Origin: Erythrobacter sp. BLCC-B19
GTDB taxonomy: Bacteria > Pseudomonadota > Alphaproteobacteria > Sphingomonadales > Sphingomonadaceae
DNA: 64,000 bases
NCBI RefSeq assembly: GCF_028621955.1
Contig: NZ_CP117516.1
Location: 1,014,001 to 1,078,000 of the forward strand
Direction: 5' to 3'
Shown: piece by piece, positions 1-9,141 of the stretch
Position numbering within the stretch: the stretch's first letter is position 1
How the letters are laid out: the number at the start of each line of letters is the position of its first letter
Program-made: the position numbers and the translations under genes
Notes under the pieces: generated by a model
What the model saw: only the letters and a program-made list of their open reading frames with translations
What the model was told of the DNA's origin: nothing
The model's database searches: none

Positions 1-225
1 CAGTTCGTTCGTCGGCGCGGCGGCGGGGTTGCGCTCGACTGCGAGGGTCGCGGTGACATGGGTCGCGCTCAGCCCCAGCTGGAAATCGAGCTTCGTCGTC
101 GGCACAGCCCAGGCAAAGGGCGTGTAGTCCTCGCGCCGAATGACGGGCGGCTCGTGCGGGGTGGGGGCGGCGTCGGCCAGTTCGGGGTTGGCTTCGGGGG
201 TGATCGGGGTGCTTGCGATGTCCAT
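1..225 (-). CDS. pepN: Aminopeptidase N, N-terminal fragment
   Basis: This is the first 75 codons of a gene running off the left edge. An uninterrupted frame starts at ATG 225 on the minus strand. After a short acidic, proline-rich leader, residues 29-46 contain IRREDYTPFAWAVPTTKL, followed by a beta-strand pattern (LDFQLGL, HVTATLAVERN). That resembles the N-terminal domain of sphingomonad M1-family aminopeptidase N, a cytoplasmic zinc metallopeptidase that removes N-terminal residues from peptides. The HExxH zinc site would lie outside the window, so the call rests only on the N-terminal pattern. It is divergent from the next gene across 52 bp. Confidence 0.6.
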   Translation of the reverse strand, partial: MDIASTPITPEANPELADAAPTPHEPPVIRREDYTPFAWAVPTTKLDFQLGLSATHVTATLAVERNPAAAPTNEL

Positions 226-277
226 GAGCGCCGATTTAGGTTGATTCGCACGGGCGTCCAATCTTTAGGTTGGCCGC

Positions 278-1072
278 ATGGCGCATTTGCTGATCTTCGG
301 CCTCGGCTACACCGCCGGGCGTATTGCCGCCGCGATGCGGGCGCGGGGTTGGCAGGTAGCCGCCACAGGGAGCGCGGGCGACATCGCCTTTGCCGACCGC
401 GATGCGGTGCTGGCAGCGATGGGCGAGGCGACGCATATCCTCTCCTCCGTCCCGCCCGAACGGGCGAGCGGCGGCGATCCGGTGCTGGAGGCCTATGGCG
501 AAGCGCTGCAAGGCAAGGCTCTCTTCTACCTCTCCTCCACCGGCGTCTATGGCGACCGCGCGGGCGCATGGGTGGACGAGGCGACGCCGACCATCGCGCA
601 AAGCGGAGAAGGCCGCCGAAACGCCCGGGCCGAGGCTGACCTCGCATGGCTCGGCATGGGCGCGCGGGTGTTCCGGCTGCCGGGCATTTACGGCCCGGGA
701 CGCTCGGCGCTTGACCGGGTGAGGGAAGGCAAGGCGCGGCGGATCGACTTGCCCGGACAGGTGTTCAGCCGCGTCCACGTCGACGACATCGCCAGCGGGG
801 TGGTCGCGGCGCTGGTGCAGGATGCCCCGGCGGGAGCCTACAATCTGGGCGACGACCTGCCGTGCAGCGGCAATGAAGTCACCGAGCACGCGTGCCGGCT
901 GCTCGGCCTAGCCTTGCCGCCGCTGGAGTCGCTGGAGAAAGCGAACCTCTCCGAGATGGCGCGCGGGTTCTACATGGAGAACCGCCGGGTCGCCAACGGC
1001 AAGGCCAAGCGGGTGCTGGGGTGGTCGCCGCGCTATCCCACCTATGTCGAGGGGTTAGCGGCGCTGCTTTGA
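278..1072 (+). CDS. YeeZ-like NAD(P)-dependent epimerase/dehydratase (extended SDR)
   Basis: A 264-aa cytoplasmic protein with an N-terminal Rossmann dinucleotide motif GLGYTAG at residues 8-14. The SDR-type segment SSTGVYGD is at 86-93, and RLPGIYGPGRS at 133-143 is characteristic of NAD-dependent epimerase/YeeZ-type proteins. The classical catalytic YxxxK is not obvious, so the reaction is unassigned and it may act as a reductase on a sugar- or lipid-linked ketone. The ATG at 278 gives the family's usual short N-terminus ahead of the glycine motif. The 3' end overlaps the end of the convergent EamA gene by 18 bp. Confidence 0.7.
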   Translation: MAHLLIFGLGYTAGRIAAAMRARGWQVAATGSAGDIAFADRDAVLAAMGEATHILSSVPPERASGGDPVLEAYGEALQGKALFYLSSTGVYGDRAGAWVDEATPTIAQSGEGRRNARAEADLAWLGMGARVFRLPGIYGPGRSALDRVREGKARRIDLPGQVFSRVHVDDIASGVVAALVQDAPAGAYNLGDDLPCSGNEVTEHACRLLGLALPPLESLEKANLSEMARGFYMENRRVANGKAKRVLGWSPRYPTYVEGLAALL

Positions 1073-1966
1073 ACGCAGCGCCAGCCCCATGCCGAGCAGC
1101 GCGAGCGCCATGCCGCCGGCCGAGAGCGCGTCCCACACGAAGCCCTCGAACAGGGTCGACAGCCCCATCGCCACGCATACCGTCACGATGCCGTTATAGG
1201 CGGTCTTCCCCGCGCCAATCTGGCGCACCAGATTGTAGTGCAGCGGAAAGGTCACCACCGATCCGATGATCGCGAGATAGGCCGTCCCCGCCCAGAACTG
1301 CCACCCGCTCGGCACCACCGGTGGGCCTTCGGTGGCGAGGGCATAGACGAGATCGAAGAGCACCCCATAGACCATCGCCCAGGCAAGGAAGCTGACCATC
1401 GGCACGCCCCTGCCGGTGGGGTTGGCCTGCACCACATTGGCGATCGAGGCCGCCATCATCCCGCCCACAGCCAGCACGATCCCCAGCAACACGTTGCCAC
1501 CGAGCGGCGCGGCGTTCCATTCGTGCACCAGCAGCATCGCCACACCTGCAATCGCCACCAGGCTGCCGCCGACAAAACCGCCCTGCACCCGCTCGCCGAT
1601 AAACACCCGTGCGAAGATCGCATTGGGCACCATCAGCAGCGCGAACATCACCGCGACGATGCCCGAGGTAATGTGCTGCTCGGAATGATAGACGAACAGG
1701 AAGTTGCCCGAAAACTGCGCGATCCCCACGCCCAGCGCCAACAGATGCTCGGGCCGGTTGAGCCGCAACCGCTGGCCCATGACCATCGCCAGCGCGAACA
1801 GCGCCGGGGTCGCCAGCATGAAGCGGTAGAACACACCCCACGCGGCGGGCACATCGGCGATCTGGCCGGTGATGACGAACCAGGTCGAACCCCAGATCGT
1901 CCCCGTCACGAGGAACGGGATCAGCACCTTGGGGCTGAGCATCGACGGAGCGGCGGTGTCACTCAC
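1055..1966 (-). CDS. EamA/DMT-family transporter
   Basis: An inner-membrane permease of 303 aa made almost wholly of hydrophobic helices (about ten), in two EamA-like halves. Each half opens with a conserved pattern such as GTIWGSTWFVI in the first helix. Members export amino acids and other small metabolites; the substrate here is unknown. I chose the GTG at 1966 because it overlaps the stop of the upstream threonine aldolase as GTGA. An ATG 54 nt further upstream would run well into that gene. Coupling to an amino-acid-metabolising enzyme hints at amino-acid efflux, which is inference. Confidence 0.75.
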   Translation of the reverse strand: MSDTAAPSMLSPKVLIPFLVTGTIWGSTWFVITGQIADVPAAWGVFYRFMLATPALFALAMVMGQRLRLNRPEHLLALGVGIAQFSGNFLFVYHSEQHITSGIVAVMFALLMVPNAIFARVFIGERVQGGFVGGSLVAIAGVAMLLVHEWNAAPLGGNVLLGIVLAVGGMMAASIANVVQANPTGRGVPMVSFLAWAMVYGVLFDLVYALATEGPPVVPSGWQFWAGTAYLAIIGSVVTFPLHYNLVRQIGAGKTAYNGIVTVCVAMGLSTLFEGFVWDALSAGGMALALLGMGLALRSKQRR

Positions 1967-2982
1967 AGCGCGGCAATCGCCTTGCCCAGCGCGACGGCAT
2001 CCTCGCTGCGGGTGTTCCATGCGGTAACGAAGCGCGCGCTATCCGCGCCCCAATCGTAGAAGGCGAAATCCTGCGCCCGCAGCGCCTCTCGCTCGGCAGG
2101 CGTCAGGCGGACGAACAGCTCGTTCGCCTCGACCGGGTGGAGCAGGCGGTCGCCGCAGCCCGCGGCCACCTCTTGCGCGGCGGCATTGGCGTGCGTCGCG
2201 TTGGCGAGCCACAGCCCGTCATCGAGCATCGCGAGGATCTGCGCGGCGAGATAGCGCCCCTTGCATTGCAGATGCCCGGCGCGCTTGCGGCGATAGCGCA
2301 CCTGATGCGCCGCCTCGGGATCGAAAAGCACCACGGCTTCCGCCCCCATCCCGCCGTTCTTGATGAAGCCGAAGGCGAGGCTGTCGACCGGGCCGCTCGC
2401 ATTGCGCGCGGCATCCTCGGGCGAACCGCCAAGGAAAGCCGCCGCATTGGCAAACCGCGCGCCGTCCATGTGCAGGCCGAGACGACGTTCCTTTGCGAAA
2501 GCCCCCAACGCCGCCAGCTCAGCGGGCGAATAAGCGCGGCCATATTCGCTCGCCTGCGTGATCGCGACGGCGTGGGGCTGCACCTGATGGACGTCATTGC
2601 GGATCGGGTCGATCAGAGCGGCGATGCCCTCAGGGGTCAGCTTCGCACCCTCGCCTTCTGCCAGCATCAGCTTGGCCCCGTGGAGGAAGAACCCCGGCGC
2701 GCCGCCCTCGTCCACCTCGATATGCGCCTCGCGGTGGCACACCACCCCGCCGTGGGGCGCGCACATTGTCGCCAGCGCGAGGCAATTCGCCGCCGTCCCC
2801 GTCGCCACCCACAGCGCGGCACATTCGCGCCCGAACAGCGCGGTGAAGCGCGCATCGAGCTCGGCAGAGAGCGCGTCCCCGTCATAGGGATTGTCCGGCG
2901 CATCGGCCGCGCGCATCGCCTCCCACAGCTTGGGGTGGACGGCGGCGGCGTTGTCGGACAGGAAGGGCTTGGACAGAGTCAT
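1963..2982 (-). CDS. Low-specificity L-threonine aldolase (beta-eliminating lyase family)
   Basis: A 339-aa fold-type I PLP enzyme expected to cleave L-threonine or L-allo-threonine to glycine and acetaldehyde. Visible features are the N-terminal SDN motif at 9-11, a cofactor-binding loop TGTAAN at 61-66, the PLP-ring aspartate segment HMDGARFANA at 171-180, and the Schiff-base lysine K208 in FGFIKNGG. Length is normal for the family. It is the first gene of a two-gene operon with the EamA permease (4-nt GTGA overlap). Confidence 0.85.
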   Translation of the reverse strand: MTLSKPFLSDNAAAVHPKLWEAMRAADAPDNPYDGDALSAELDARFTALFGRECAALWVATGTAANCLALATMCAPHGGVVCHREAHIEVDEGGAPGFFLHGAKLMLAEGEGAKLTPEGIAALIDPIRNDVHQVQPHAVAITQASEYGRAYSPAELAALGAFAKERRLGLHMDGARFANAAAFLGGSPEDAARNASGPVDSLAFGFIKNGGMGAEAVVLFDPEAAHQVRYRRKRAGHLQCKGRYLAAQILAMLDDGLWLANATHANAAAQEVAAGCGDRLLHPVEANELFVRLTPAEREALRAQDFAFYDWGADSARFVTAWNTRSEDAVALGKAIAAL

Positions 2983-3035
2983 CGGCCAAGGCCTCTAGCC
3001 GCGCGCGCGGGCTTGGCAAGCGGGAGCACAGCCAC

Positions 3036-3353
3036 ATGAGCGAAGACAGCGAAGCGCTGACCATCACCCACCACGTGGCCGGCACGGGCGGACGCTATCT
3101 GGCCTGCCTCGAAGGCGCGAGCGAGCAGGGCTATCTCGAATGGGAAGCGGGCGGCACGCGCGATGGCAAGGAAGTGCGGATCGCCGCGCACACCATCGTG
3201 CCGCGCGCCATCGGCGGCCGGGGGGTGGCGGGCGCTCTGGTCGATCGCCTGATCGATGATGCCCGGCGGCAGGGCTTCCTCATCCGCCCGGATTGCTCCT
3301 ATGTCGCCAGGAAGTTCGCCGAGAACCCCGACTGGGCCGACCTCAGAGCCTAG
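3036..3353 (+). CDS. Small GCN5-related N-acetyltransferase (YjdJ-like)
   Basis: A 105-aa single-domain protein of the short GNAT subgroup. Residues 22-31 (LACLEGASEQ) begin the beta-strand core. VPRAIGGRGVAGALV (about 55-69) is the acetyl-CoA pyrophosphate loop, in which GGRGVA fits the Q/RxxGxG/A pattern. CSYVARKFAENP near the C-terminus is the typical end of this family. The substrate is unknown. Its stop codon interlocks with that of the convergent PH-domain gene in a 4-nt CTAG overlap. Confidence 0.75.
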   Translation: MSEDSEALTITHHVAGTGGRYLACLEGASEQGYLEWEAGGTRDGKEVRIAAHTIVPRAIGGRGVAGALVDRLIDDARRQGFLIRPDCSYVARKFAENPDWADLRA

Positions 3354-4870
3354 GTTGCGGCACCTGCGGGCGAATCGAGCCGCGAATAATCGGTCGCGCT
3401 GATCGTCTCCAGCACAGCCGCGCGGATCGCCCGCGCCTCGGCGAGCGGCACCCCGCGCATCGCCATGGTGCCGCCCGCAAGGCCCAGATGCAGCGTCGCA
3501 TAGCCTCGCCAGCGCGCCAGCGGGCTCTGCGCGATCTCGACCGAGTGCAGCTTGAGCCGGGTGGCGATGGTGCGGGTGGGCGAAAGGAAGCCGTGGCTGG
3601 CGTAGATCTGGCTGTCGTCGATGGCGTGGCGGCGGAATTCCCATGCGTATAGGCTCGCCCCGGCCACAAACACCGCGATGCCGAGCGGGATCAGGAACAC
3701 CCCCGGCGGGGCGAACAGCGCCACCGGGATCGCCGCCAGCACGAACAGGCCAGCGCCCAGCACCAGGCTATCGGTGCGCTGCCGGGGGCTGGCGCGGTGC
3801 CAGGGTGTCGCGTCACCGGGCAGGCGGAACCCCGCCGCGCTGGCGATGGGGGCAATCTCCTCCATCCTTGCGAAGGGCGCGACGATGTGGCTTTCGTCCT
3901 TCGCGTCCTGCGCGAGACTGACGAAGCTGAGGCCGTGCCAGCCAAAGCGATAGCGTAGCACGCCGGTGCCGATCACCAGCGCCTGCACCCGGTGCGCGGG
4001 CATCACCACATCGGTGCGGGTCAGCAGCCCGCGCTGCCGCCGGAACCCGCGCGCCGAGCGCGTGAGGGTGAAGCCCCAGTCGCGGATCACCGTGCGCACC
4101 ACGCCGGTGGCAAAGCCGATCACCACCAGCCCGAACAGCCCGGCCAGCGCCCCGGCCGCCTGGGCATAGGGGCCAAGGCTGGCAGCGGTGCTTCCGGTTT
4201 CCTTCAGCCAGCCCCACCACAGATCGGCGTCCCAGACATCGATCGAACTGACATTGTCGAGATATTGCAGCGCGCCGCCCAGCACCGCGAAGACCGCCAG
4301 CGAGAACTCGAACAGGCCGAAGGTCACCAGCCGCGCAGGCGTGAGGGCGTAGAGCACCTCGCCCTCACCTTCGACCGGTGCGATGGGCGCAGCCTCGCTG
4401 CCGGACGCGGCCACAGCAACCGCCTCCTCGTCGCGGCGCTCGCGCACCACCTGGCGCAATTCCTCGCCCTGCGCAGCGGTGAGGTATTCAAGCGCGAGAT
4501 CATCGCCCCCGCCTGCACCGGTCTCGAACTTGACCGCCACCAGCCCGAGGAGGCGGGGGATCGGCTTGGCCTCGAGGCTGACATCCTGAATCCGCTCATA
4601 GGGCACCGAGCGCGCCGAGCGGCTGAAGATCCCGCTTTCCACCCGGATGTCGGCCGCGCCGATGGTATAGGTGGTGCGCCGCCAGCCGACATAGCTGAAG
4701 GCAAAGCCGATCACCGCCGAAGCAAGGCCGACCCCCAGCGCGATCCACAACCGCCCGCCGCCGCCAATGCCCGAGAAGGCGATGGCGATGGCCGGGAAGA
4801 TCGCGCTGCGGATGGCCCCCAGCCCGCCCAGCACGACGCTGAGCGGCGCGGTGCGTTGCGGCTCGCTCAT
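3350..4870 (-). CDS. Bacterial PH-domain membrane protein, YdbT-like
   Basis: A 506-aa inner-membrane protein with several hydrophobic helices alternating with bPH2 domains. YTIGAADIRVESGIFSR (about 75-91) and later SHGFLSPTRT, followed by ATRLKLHSVEIAQSPLARW, are typical bPH2 strands. This matches the YdbT family, which has three PH repeats and is encoded beside the shorter YdbS. The function is poorly known; roles in envelope stress or bacteriocin resistance have been described for relatives. ATG 4870 is used because the open frame upstream reads into the preceding gene; the gap to that gene is 10 nt. Confidence 0.8.
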   Translation of the reverse strand: MSEPQRTAPLSVVLGGLGAIRSAIFPAIAIAFSGIGGGGRLWIALGVGLASAVIGFAFSYVGWRRTTYTIGAADIRVESGIFSRSARSVPYERIQDVSLEAKPIPRLLGLVAVKFETGAGGGDDLALEYLTAAQGEELRQVVRERRDEEAVAVAASGSEAAPIAPVEGEGEVLYALTPARLVTFGLFEFSLAVFAVLGGALQYLDNVSSIDVWDADLWWGWLKETGSTAASLGPYAQAAGALAGLFGLVVIGFATGVVRTVIRDWGFTLTRSARGFRRQRGLLTRTDVVMPAHRVQALVIGTGVLRYRFGWHGLSFVSLAQDAKDESHIVAPFARMEEIAPIASAAGFRLPGDATPWHRASPRQRTDSLVLGAGLFVLAAIPVALFAPPGVFLIPLGIAVFVAGASLYAWEFRRHAIDDSQIYASHGFLSPTRTIATRLKLHSVEIAQSPLARWRGYATLHLGLAGGTMAMRGVPLAEARAIRAAVLETISATDYSRLDSPAGAAT

Positions 4871-4880
4871 GCGGCGCGCC

Positions 4881-5393
4881 TCACTGCGTCTCGCGCCGGA
4901 TATGCGCGCGGATGTCCTCGCGCATGGTGGCCGCCAGATCCGCGCCGAGCCCCGGCAGGGAGACACTGGCATTGTGATTGCCCGCCGTGTGCAGCGTGAG
5001 GCTGGCGATGCCGAAGAAACGGTCGAGCGGGCCTTGGTTGAGATCGATATGCTGCACCCGGCCAAACGGCACCACGGTGTCGCGCCGGAACATCAGCCCG
5101 CGCACCACCCGCAGCCGGTCGGCGCTGATCTGGTAGCCGCGCGCATTGTAGCGTGTCGCGGGGATGCGGATGATCAGCACCAGCGCGATCACCAGCACCG
5201 TTCCGGCGATGATCCCGCTCGGGAACAGCCCCTCCCCCAGAAACGCGCTTTCCAGCACCAGCGCCCCGATCAGAAAGGGGATCGCGGTCAGCGTCGTGCG
5301 CACCCGCAACGCATGGGCGTAATTGGGGTGCAGCCGGGTGAGCGGGCCATCGTCATCGAGCGCGGCCGGAGCGGGGGTGGGGGCGTGATCCAT
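4881..5393 (-). CDS. Bacterial PH-domain membrane protein, YdbS-like
   Basis: A 170-aa protein with a short acidic cytoplasmic N-terminus and two adjacent transmembrane helices (about residues 35-80), then one bPH2 domain. The domain contains YQISADRLRVVRGLMFRR and PFGRVQHIDLNQGPLDRFFG. It is the usual small partner of YdbT and sits directly upstream of it. The two genes probably form one operon transcribed leftward from the 152-bp gap shared with the divergent glutathione S-transferase. Confidence 0.8.
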   Translation of the reverse strand: MDHAPTPAPAALDDDGPLTRLHPNYAHALRVRTTLTAIPFLIGALVLESAFLGEGLFPSGIIAGTVLVIALVLIIRIPATRYNARGYQISADRLRVVRGLMFRRDTVVPFGRVQHIDLNQGPLDRFFGIASLTLHTAGNHNASVSLPGLGADLAATMREDIRAHIRRETQ

Positions 5394-5545
5394 GGTGGTT
5401 TATGTGCGCAACACAGCCTGCCCGTGCAAGCAATTTTGATCGAACGCCCCGCCTGCCCTGCCCCCTAGCGCATTTATGAGGGCGACGCTGGCCGCGCAGC
5501 CCCCTAGAACCAGCGCCAACGACTATCAGGGAGAGCCGCAAAGCC

Positions 5546-6193
5546 ATGATCACGCTCCATTCCAGCCTCGGGCCCAACCCCCGCCTCGTGCGGATGTTCA
5601 TGGTCGAAAAGGGACTTGAGGAAGGCCGCGATTTTGCCCGCGTGCATTACGACATCATCACCGGCCAGAACCGGCAGGATGCCGGCTACATGGCGAAGAA
5701 TCCCCAAGGCACCACCCCGACGCTCGAGCTCGAGGACGGCACCTGTCTCACCGAAAGCTGGCCGATCTGCGAATATGTCGAGGAGCTGCACCCCTCGCCC
5801 AACCTGTTTGGCGAGACCGCGCTCGAACGCGCCGCGGTGCGCAAGTGGGTGCGCTTGTTCGATCAGGAGGTGGTCGTGCCCATGACCATGGGCTTTCGGG
5901 CCACCACCGGCCGCCCGATGTTCGAACCGCGCATGACGGTCGTCTCGCCCGAAGCCGGGGCGGAACTTTTCGCTCTCGCCGACGAGAAGTGGCGGATGTT
6001 CGATGCCATACTGGGAGACAGCAACCACATCGCGCTGGGCCGCTTCACCTTTGCCGACCTGATCATCTTCGCCTTTGCCAATTTCGGCTTCACCGTCGGC
6101 TGGAAGCTGCCGGAGGGAACGGACAACCTCGCGCGCTTTGTCGAAACCCACAACCAGCGCCCCTGCGCCGCCATCTGGCAACAGGCCGAATAA
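5546..6193 (+). CDS. Glutathione S-transferase family protein
   Basis: A 215-aa cytosolic protein. The N-terminal thioredoxin-like half (1-82) carries the cis-proline region GTTPTLELEDGT and the glutathione gamma-glutamyl site LTESWPICEYVE. The C-terminal half is all-alpha and includes FTFADLIIFAFANF, the usual N-capping/hydrophobic-staple segment. Likely roles are glutathione conjugation or dehalogenation/isomerisation of aromatic compounds. SD-like AGGGAGAG precedes the ATG. The stop overlaps the ATG of the SDR by one base, so the pair is co-translated at the left edge of the catabolic region. Confidence 0.8.
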   Translation: MITLHSSLGPNPRLVRMFMVEKGLEEGRDFARVHYDIITGQNRQDAGYMAKNPQGTTPTLELEDGTCLTESWPICEYVEELHPSPNLFGETALERAAVRKWVRLFDQEVVVPMTMGFRATTGRPMFEPRMTVVSPEAGAELFALADEKWRMFDAILGDSNHIALGRFTFADLIIFAFANFGFTVGWKLPEGTDNLARFVETHNQRPCAAIWQQAE

Positions 6194-6960
6194 TGCCCGA
6201 CCTGTCCGGCAAGGTGGCGATCGTCACCGGCTGCGCGAGCGGGATCGGCGCAGCGACGGTGCGGCGATTGCGCGCCGACGGGGCCGAAGTGCTCGGCACC
6301 GATGTGAACGCGGCTGCGGGGCAAGCCCTGTGCGACGCGGTAGGCGCGCGGTTTGCCGCTCACGACGTCGCCGATATCGCCGCCTGGCCCGCGATTGTCG
6401 CTTCTGCGGTGGAACGCTGGGGACGGCTCGACATCCTCGTCAACAATGCCGGCACCGTCTCGGCGCTCAGTATCGAGGATGTCACCGACGAGGCGTGGGA
6501 CCTGATTTTCGGCATCAACGTCAAGGGCACGATGGCCGGATGCCGCGCAGCCATCGCCGCGATGAAGGGCAATCCGGGGGGATCGAAAGGGGCGATCGTC
6601 AACATCGCCTCGACCACCGCAATGGCCGCCTTGCCGACCGATGTCGCCTATTCGGCGAGCAAGGGCGCGGTCAGAGTGCTGACCCGGTCGGTCGCTGTGC
6701 ATTGCGCCCAGAAGGGCTATGACATCCGCTGCAACACGGTGATCCCCGGCGCGACCGATACCGGCATCCTCACCCATGCCGAGGGCGTGACGCCGGGGCT
6801 CAAGGCGGCGGTGGCGAAGACCTCGCCGCTGAACCGGCTGGCCGACCCGGCGGAAACGGCGGCGGCGATTGCTTTCCTCGCCAGCGACGAATGCCCTTAC
6901 ATGACCGGCGCGGAACTGCTGGTCGATGGCGGGATGATGGCCATCCATCCGGGGTTCTAG
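6193..6960 (+). CDS. Short-chain dehydrogenase/reductase
   Basis: A 255-aa classical SDR with cofactor motif TGCASGIG (12-19), NNAG (84-87), and catalytic S140, Y153 and K157 (YSASK). D37 after the second strand suggests NAD(H) preference. The C-terminus DGGMMAIHPGF is typical of catabolic alcohol dehydrogenases of the 2,5-dichloro-cyclohexadienediol or cyclohexanol type. It probably oxidises a cyclic alcohol. It is translationally coupled to the GST upstream. The stop interlocks with that of the convergent MFS gene (CTAG). Confidence 0.85.
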   Translation: MPDLSGKVAIVTGCASGIGAATVRRLRADGAEVLGTDVNAAAGQALCDAVGARFAAHDVADIAAWPAIVASAVERWGRLDILVNNAGTVSALSIEDVTDEAWDLIFGINVKGTMAGCRAAIAAMKGNPGGSKGAIVNIASTTAMAALPTDVAYSASKGAVRVLTRSVAVHCAQKGYDIRCNTVIPGATDTGILTHAEGVTPGLKAAVAKTSPLNRLADPAETAAAIAFLASDECPYMTGAELLVDGGMMAIHPGF

Positions 6961-8261
6961 CCGCCGCGCATCTTCTCCAGATAGCCGCTCGGCCCCATCT
7001 GGCGGGCGGTCCAGACGAAGATCGCCAGGCTGGCGATCCCGGCCGCCAGCGACACCCCGAACATCGCGATGGCGAGCGCGCTCTCGCCCTGCATCGGGGT
7101 CAGCGCGTCGCTCATTGCGCCAATCACGAACAGGCTCAACGCCTGCCCGATGAGGTTGTTGAAGAACAGCGCGGTGGCGACCGCAAAGCCCCGGCTCGCC
7201 GGTTCGACCGCGGCCTGTATCCCCGACATGATCCCCGCCTGACTGGCGACATAGATCGCATAGGCAAGCCCGAACCAGCCGAGGAACGCGCCGAAGCTCT
7301 CCGAGGTCAGGCTGAGAGCGAGCGGGATCAGGCAGCCCAGGCTCGTCACCCCCGGCAACCACGCGCGCCAGCGCTCATCGCGCAGGCACAGCCATTGCGT
7401 CACATAGCCGCCGAGGATCGGCCCCGGTATGCCGCCCAGAAAGAAGGTCAGCCCCAGATAAAGACCCACATCGCCCGTCGAGATGCCGAAGGTGCGCAGC
7501 ATCACGGGGGCCATCCAGAAGGCGAGCGCATAGCCGATCATGATCTGCACCGCCCAGCCCAGCGCCAGCCCGGTGAACACGCGATTGGTCGCAAGGCTGC
7601 GGATCGTCTCACCCAATGGCCTTTGCGCCATGTCGGTGCCCGCCGGGGCATAGCGTCCGCGCGGCGCCTCGCGCATGGTGACATAGATGATCGCGCCCAG
7701 CACCACCCCCGGCAGGCCCATCAGCACGAAGGCCCAGCGCCAGTCGAAGATTTCGGCAAGCTGCCCGCCAATCAGGAGCCCGCCAGCCGTGCCCATGCTC
7801 GCCCCGATGGTCAGGAACCCCATCGCCTTGGCAAGCTCGGCGCGGGTGAAATAGTCGGCGACCAGACTTTGCGATGAAGGGCCGGAACACCCCTCGCCCA
7901 CGCCCACACCGGTGCGGGCGAGGAACAGCGTCCAGAACCCCGTCGCCAGCCCGCAACCCGCCGTCATCAGGCTCCAGAAGCTGATTGCGGCAGCGACGAT
8001 GGTTTTGCGGGTCGATCGGTCGGCCAGCCGCGCGGCGGGGAAGCCTGCGATCACGTAGATGATCGAAAACGCCGCTCCGCCGAGCAGGCCCAGCTCGGTG
8101 TCCGTCAGGCTGAAGGCCGCCTTGATGTCCTGCAGCAGGATCGAGAACACCAGCCGGTCGGCAACGCTGAACGCGCTCGTCAGCGTCAGCAGGCCAAGCA
8201 CATACCAGCGGTATGCGCCGGGTCTGCTTCCCTCAGTGGTGCGGCCGGGCGTAGAGGCCAT
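6957..8261 (-). CDS. MFS transporter, Spinster-like group
   Basis: A 434-aa inner-membrane carrier with twelve predicted helices. The motif A-type loop between helices 2 and 3 reads GFPAARLADRSTRK. The early helix sequence SVADRLVFSILLQDIK is characteristic of the Spinster-like MFS proteins that recur in sphingomonad aromatic and terpenoid gene clusters. It probably imports the substrate or an intermediate across the inner membrane, complementing the TonB receptor at 10.7 kb. It starts 29 nt inside the 3' end of the upstream SDR, suggesting one transcript. Confidence 0.8.
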   Translation of the reverse strand: MASTPGRTTEGSRPGAYRWYVLGLLTLTSAFSVADRLVFSILLQDIKAAFSLTDTELGLLGGAAFSIIYVIAGFPAARLADRSTRKTIVAAAISFWSLMTAGCGLATGFWTLFLARTGVGVGEGCSGPSSQSLVADYFTRAELAKAMGFLTIGASMGTAGGLLIGGQLAEIFDWRWAFVLMGLPGVVLGAIIYVTMREAPRGRYAPAGTDMAQRPLGETIRSLATNRVFTGLALGWAVQIMIGYALAFWMAPVMLRTFGISTGDVGLYLGLTFFLGGIPGPILGGYVTQWLCLRDERWRAWLPGVTSLGCLIPLALSLTSESFGAFLGWFGLAYAIYVASQAGIMSGIQAAVEPASRGFAVATALFFNNLIGQALSLFVIGAMSDALTPMQGESALAIAMFGVSLAAGIASLAIFVWTARQMGPSGYLEKMRGG

Positions 8262-9012
8262 TGTCCACCGGGATCGTCAGGCCGTTGAGGAAGCGCGCTT
8301 CATCCGAGGCGAGGAACAGCACGCAAGCAGCGACGTCCTTGGGTGCGCCCAGTGCATTGGCGTCAAGCGGGCCATCGGGCACGGCCATCAATTCCTGCCC
8401 CGCCCGGCCCGAAATGTCGCGCACCATCGGCGTCTCGATCCCGCCGGGCGCAAGCGCATTGACCCGGATGCCGTAGCCCTTGTCCTGAAAGTCGACCGCC
8501 AGACTGCGGGTCATCCCCGCAATCCCGGCCTTGCACGCGGCATAGGCGGGGATGTTGCCATAGCCCATCAGCGCCGCGGTCGAGGCCATGTTGATGATCG
8601 AGGAGCCGCCCCCGCCCACGGTCTTGTGGCGATGCTTCATCAGCGGGACGGCATATTTGCACCCGAGGAAGGTGCCGACCACATGGATGTCGAGGTGCAG
8701 GCGGAAATGCGCAAGGCTGCAATCCTCGATGCTCTCGAAGATCACGTTGCCCGCATTGTTGACGAGGATGTCGAGCCCGCCGTGGCGTTCCTCGACCGCG
8801 CGCATCACCTCGATCCATTGCTCTTCGTTGGTGACGTCGAGGGCAAGCGCATCGCCGCCGATGGAATCGGCCACCTTGTGCGCCAGTTCGGCATCGCGGT
8901 CGGTGACGATCACCTTCGCGCCCTCGCGCGCCAATGCCTCGCAATCGGCCTTGCCCAGACCCATTGCGCCCCCTGTCACGAGCGCAACCTTGCCCGCTAC
9001 CCGTCCTGCCAT
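8233..9012 (-). CDS. Short-chain dehydrogenase/reductase
   Basis: A 259-aa classical SDR with TGGAMGLG (13-20), NNAG (85-88), S144, Y157 and K161 (YAACK). ATG 9012 is preceded by GGGAGAG at good spacing. A much longer open frame continues upstream but is antisense to the Rieske gene and is not coding. It probably oxidises a hydroxylated intermediate made by the divergent Rieske oxygenase, with which it shares a 129-bp control region. Confidence 0.85.
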   Translation of the reverse strand: MAGRVAGKVALVTGGAMGLGKADCEALAREGAKVIVTDRDAELAHKVADSIGGDALALDVTNEEQWIEVMRAVEERHGGLDILVNNAGNVIFESIEDCSLAHFRLHLDIHVVGTFLGCKYAVPLMKHRHKTVGGGGSSIINMASTAALMGYGNIPAYAACKAGIAGMTRSLAVDFQDKGYGIRVNALAPGGIETPMVRDISGRAGQELMAVPDGPLDANALGAPKDVAACVLFLASDEARFLNGLTIPVDNGLYARPHH

Positions 9013-9141
9013 TGCGCTCTCTCCCAAAAGCTTTTCCGTTGTCCGCAGCCTATCGGGCGCAGGCGCACCCGCCACTGTCGAAAGCGCGAGGGCGCCGAAC
9101 GCAGCTCGCAATGTATTCTGCCGCGCAAGGGAGAGGCGAGC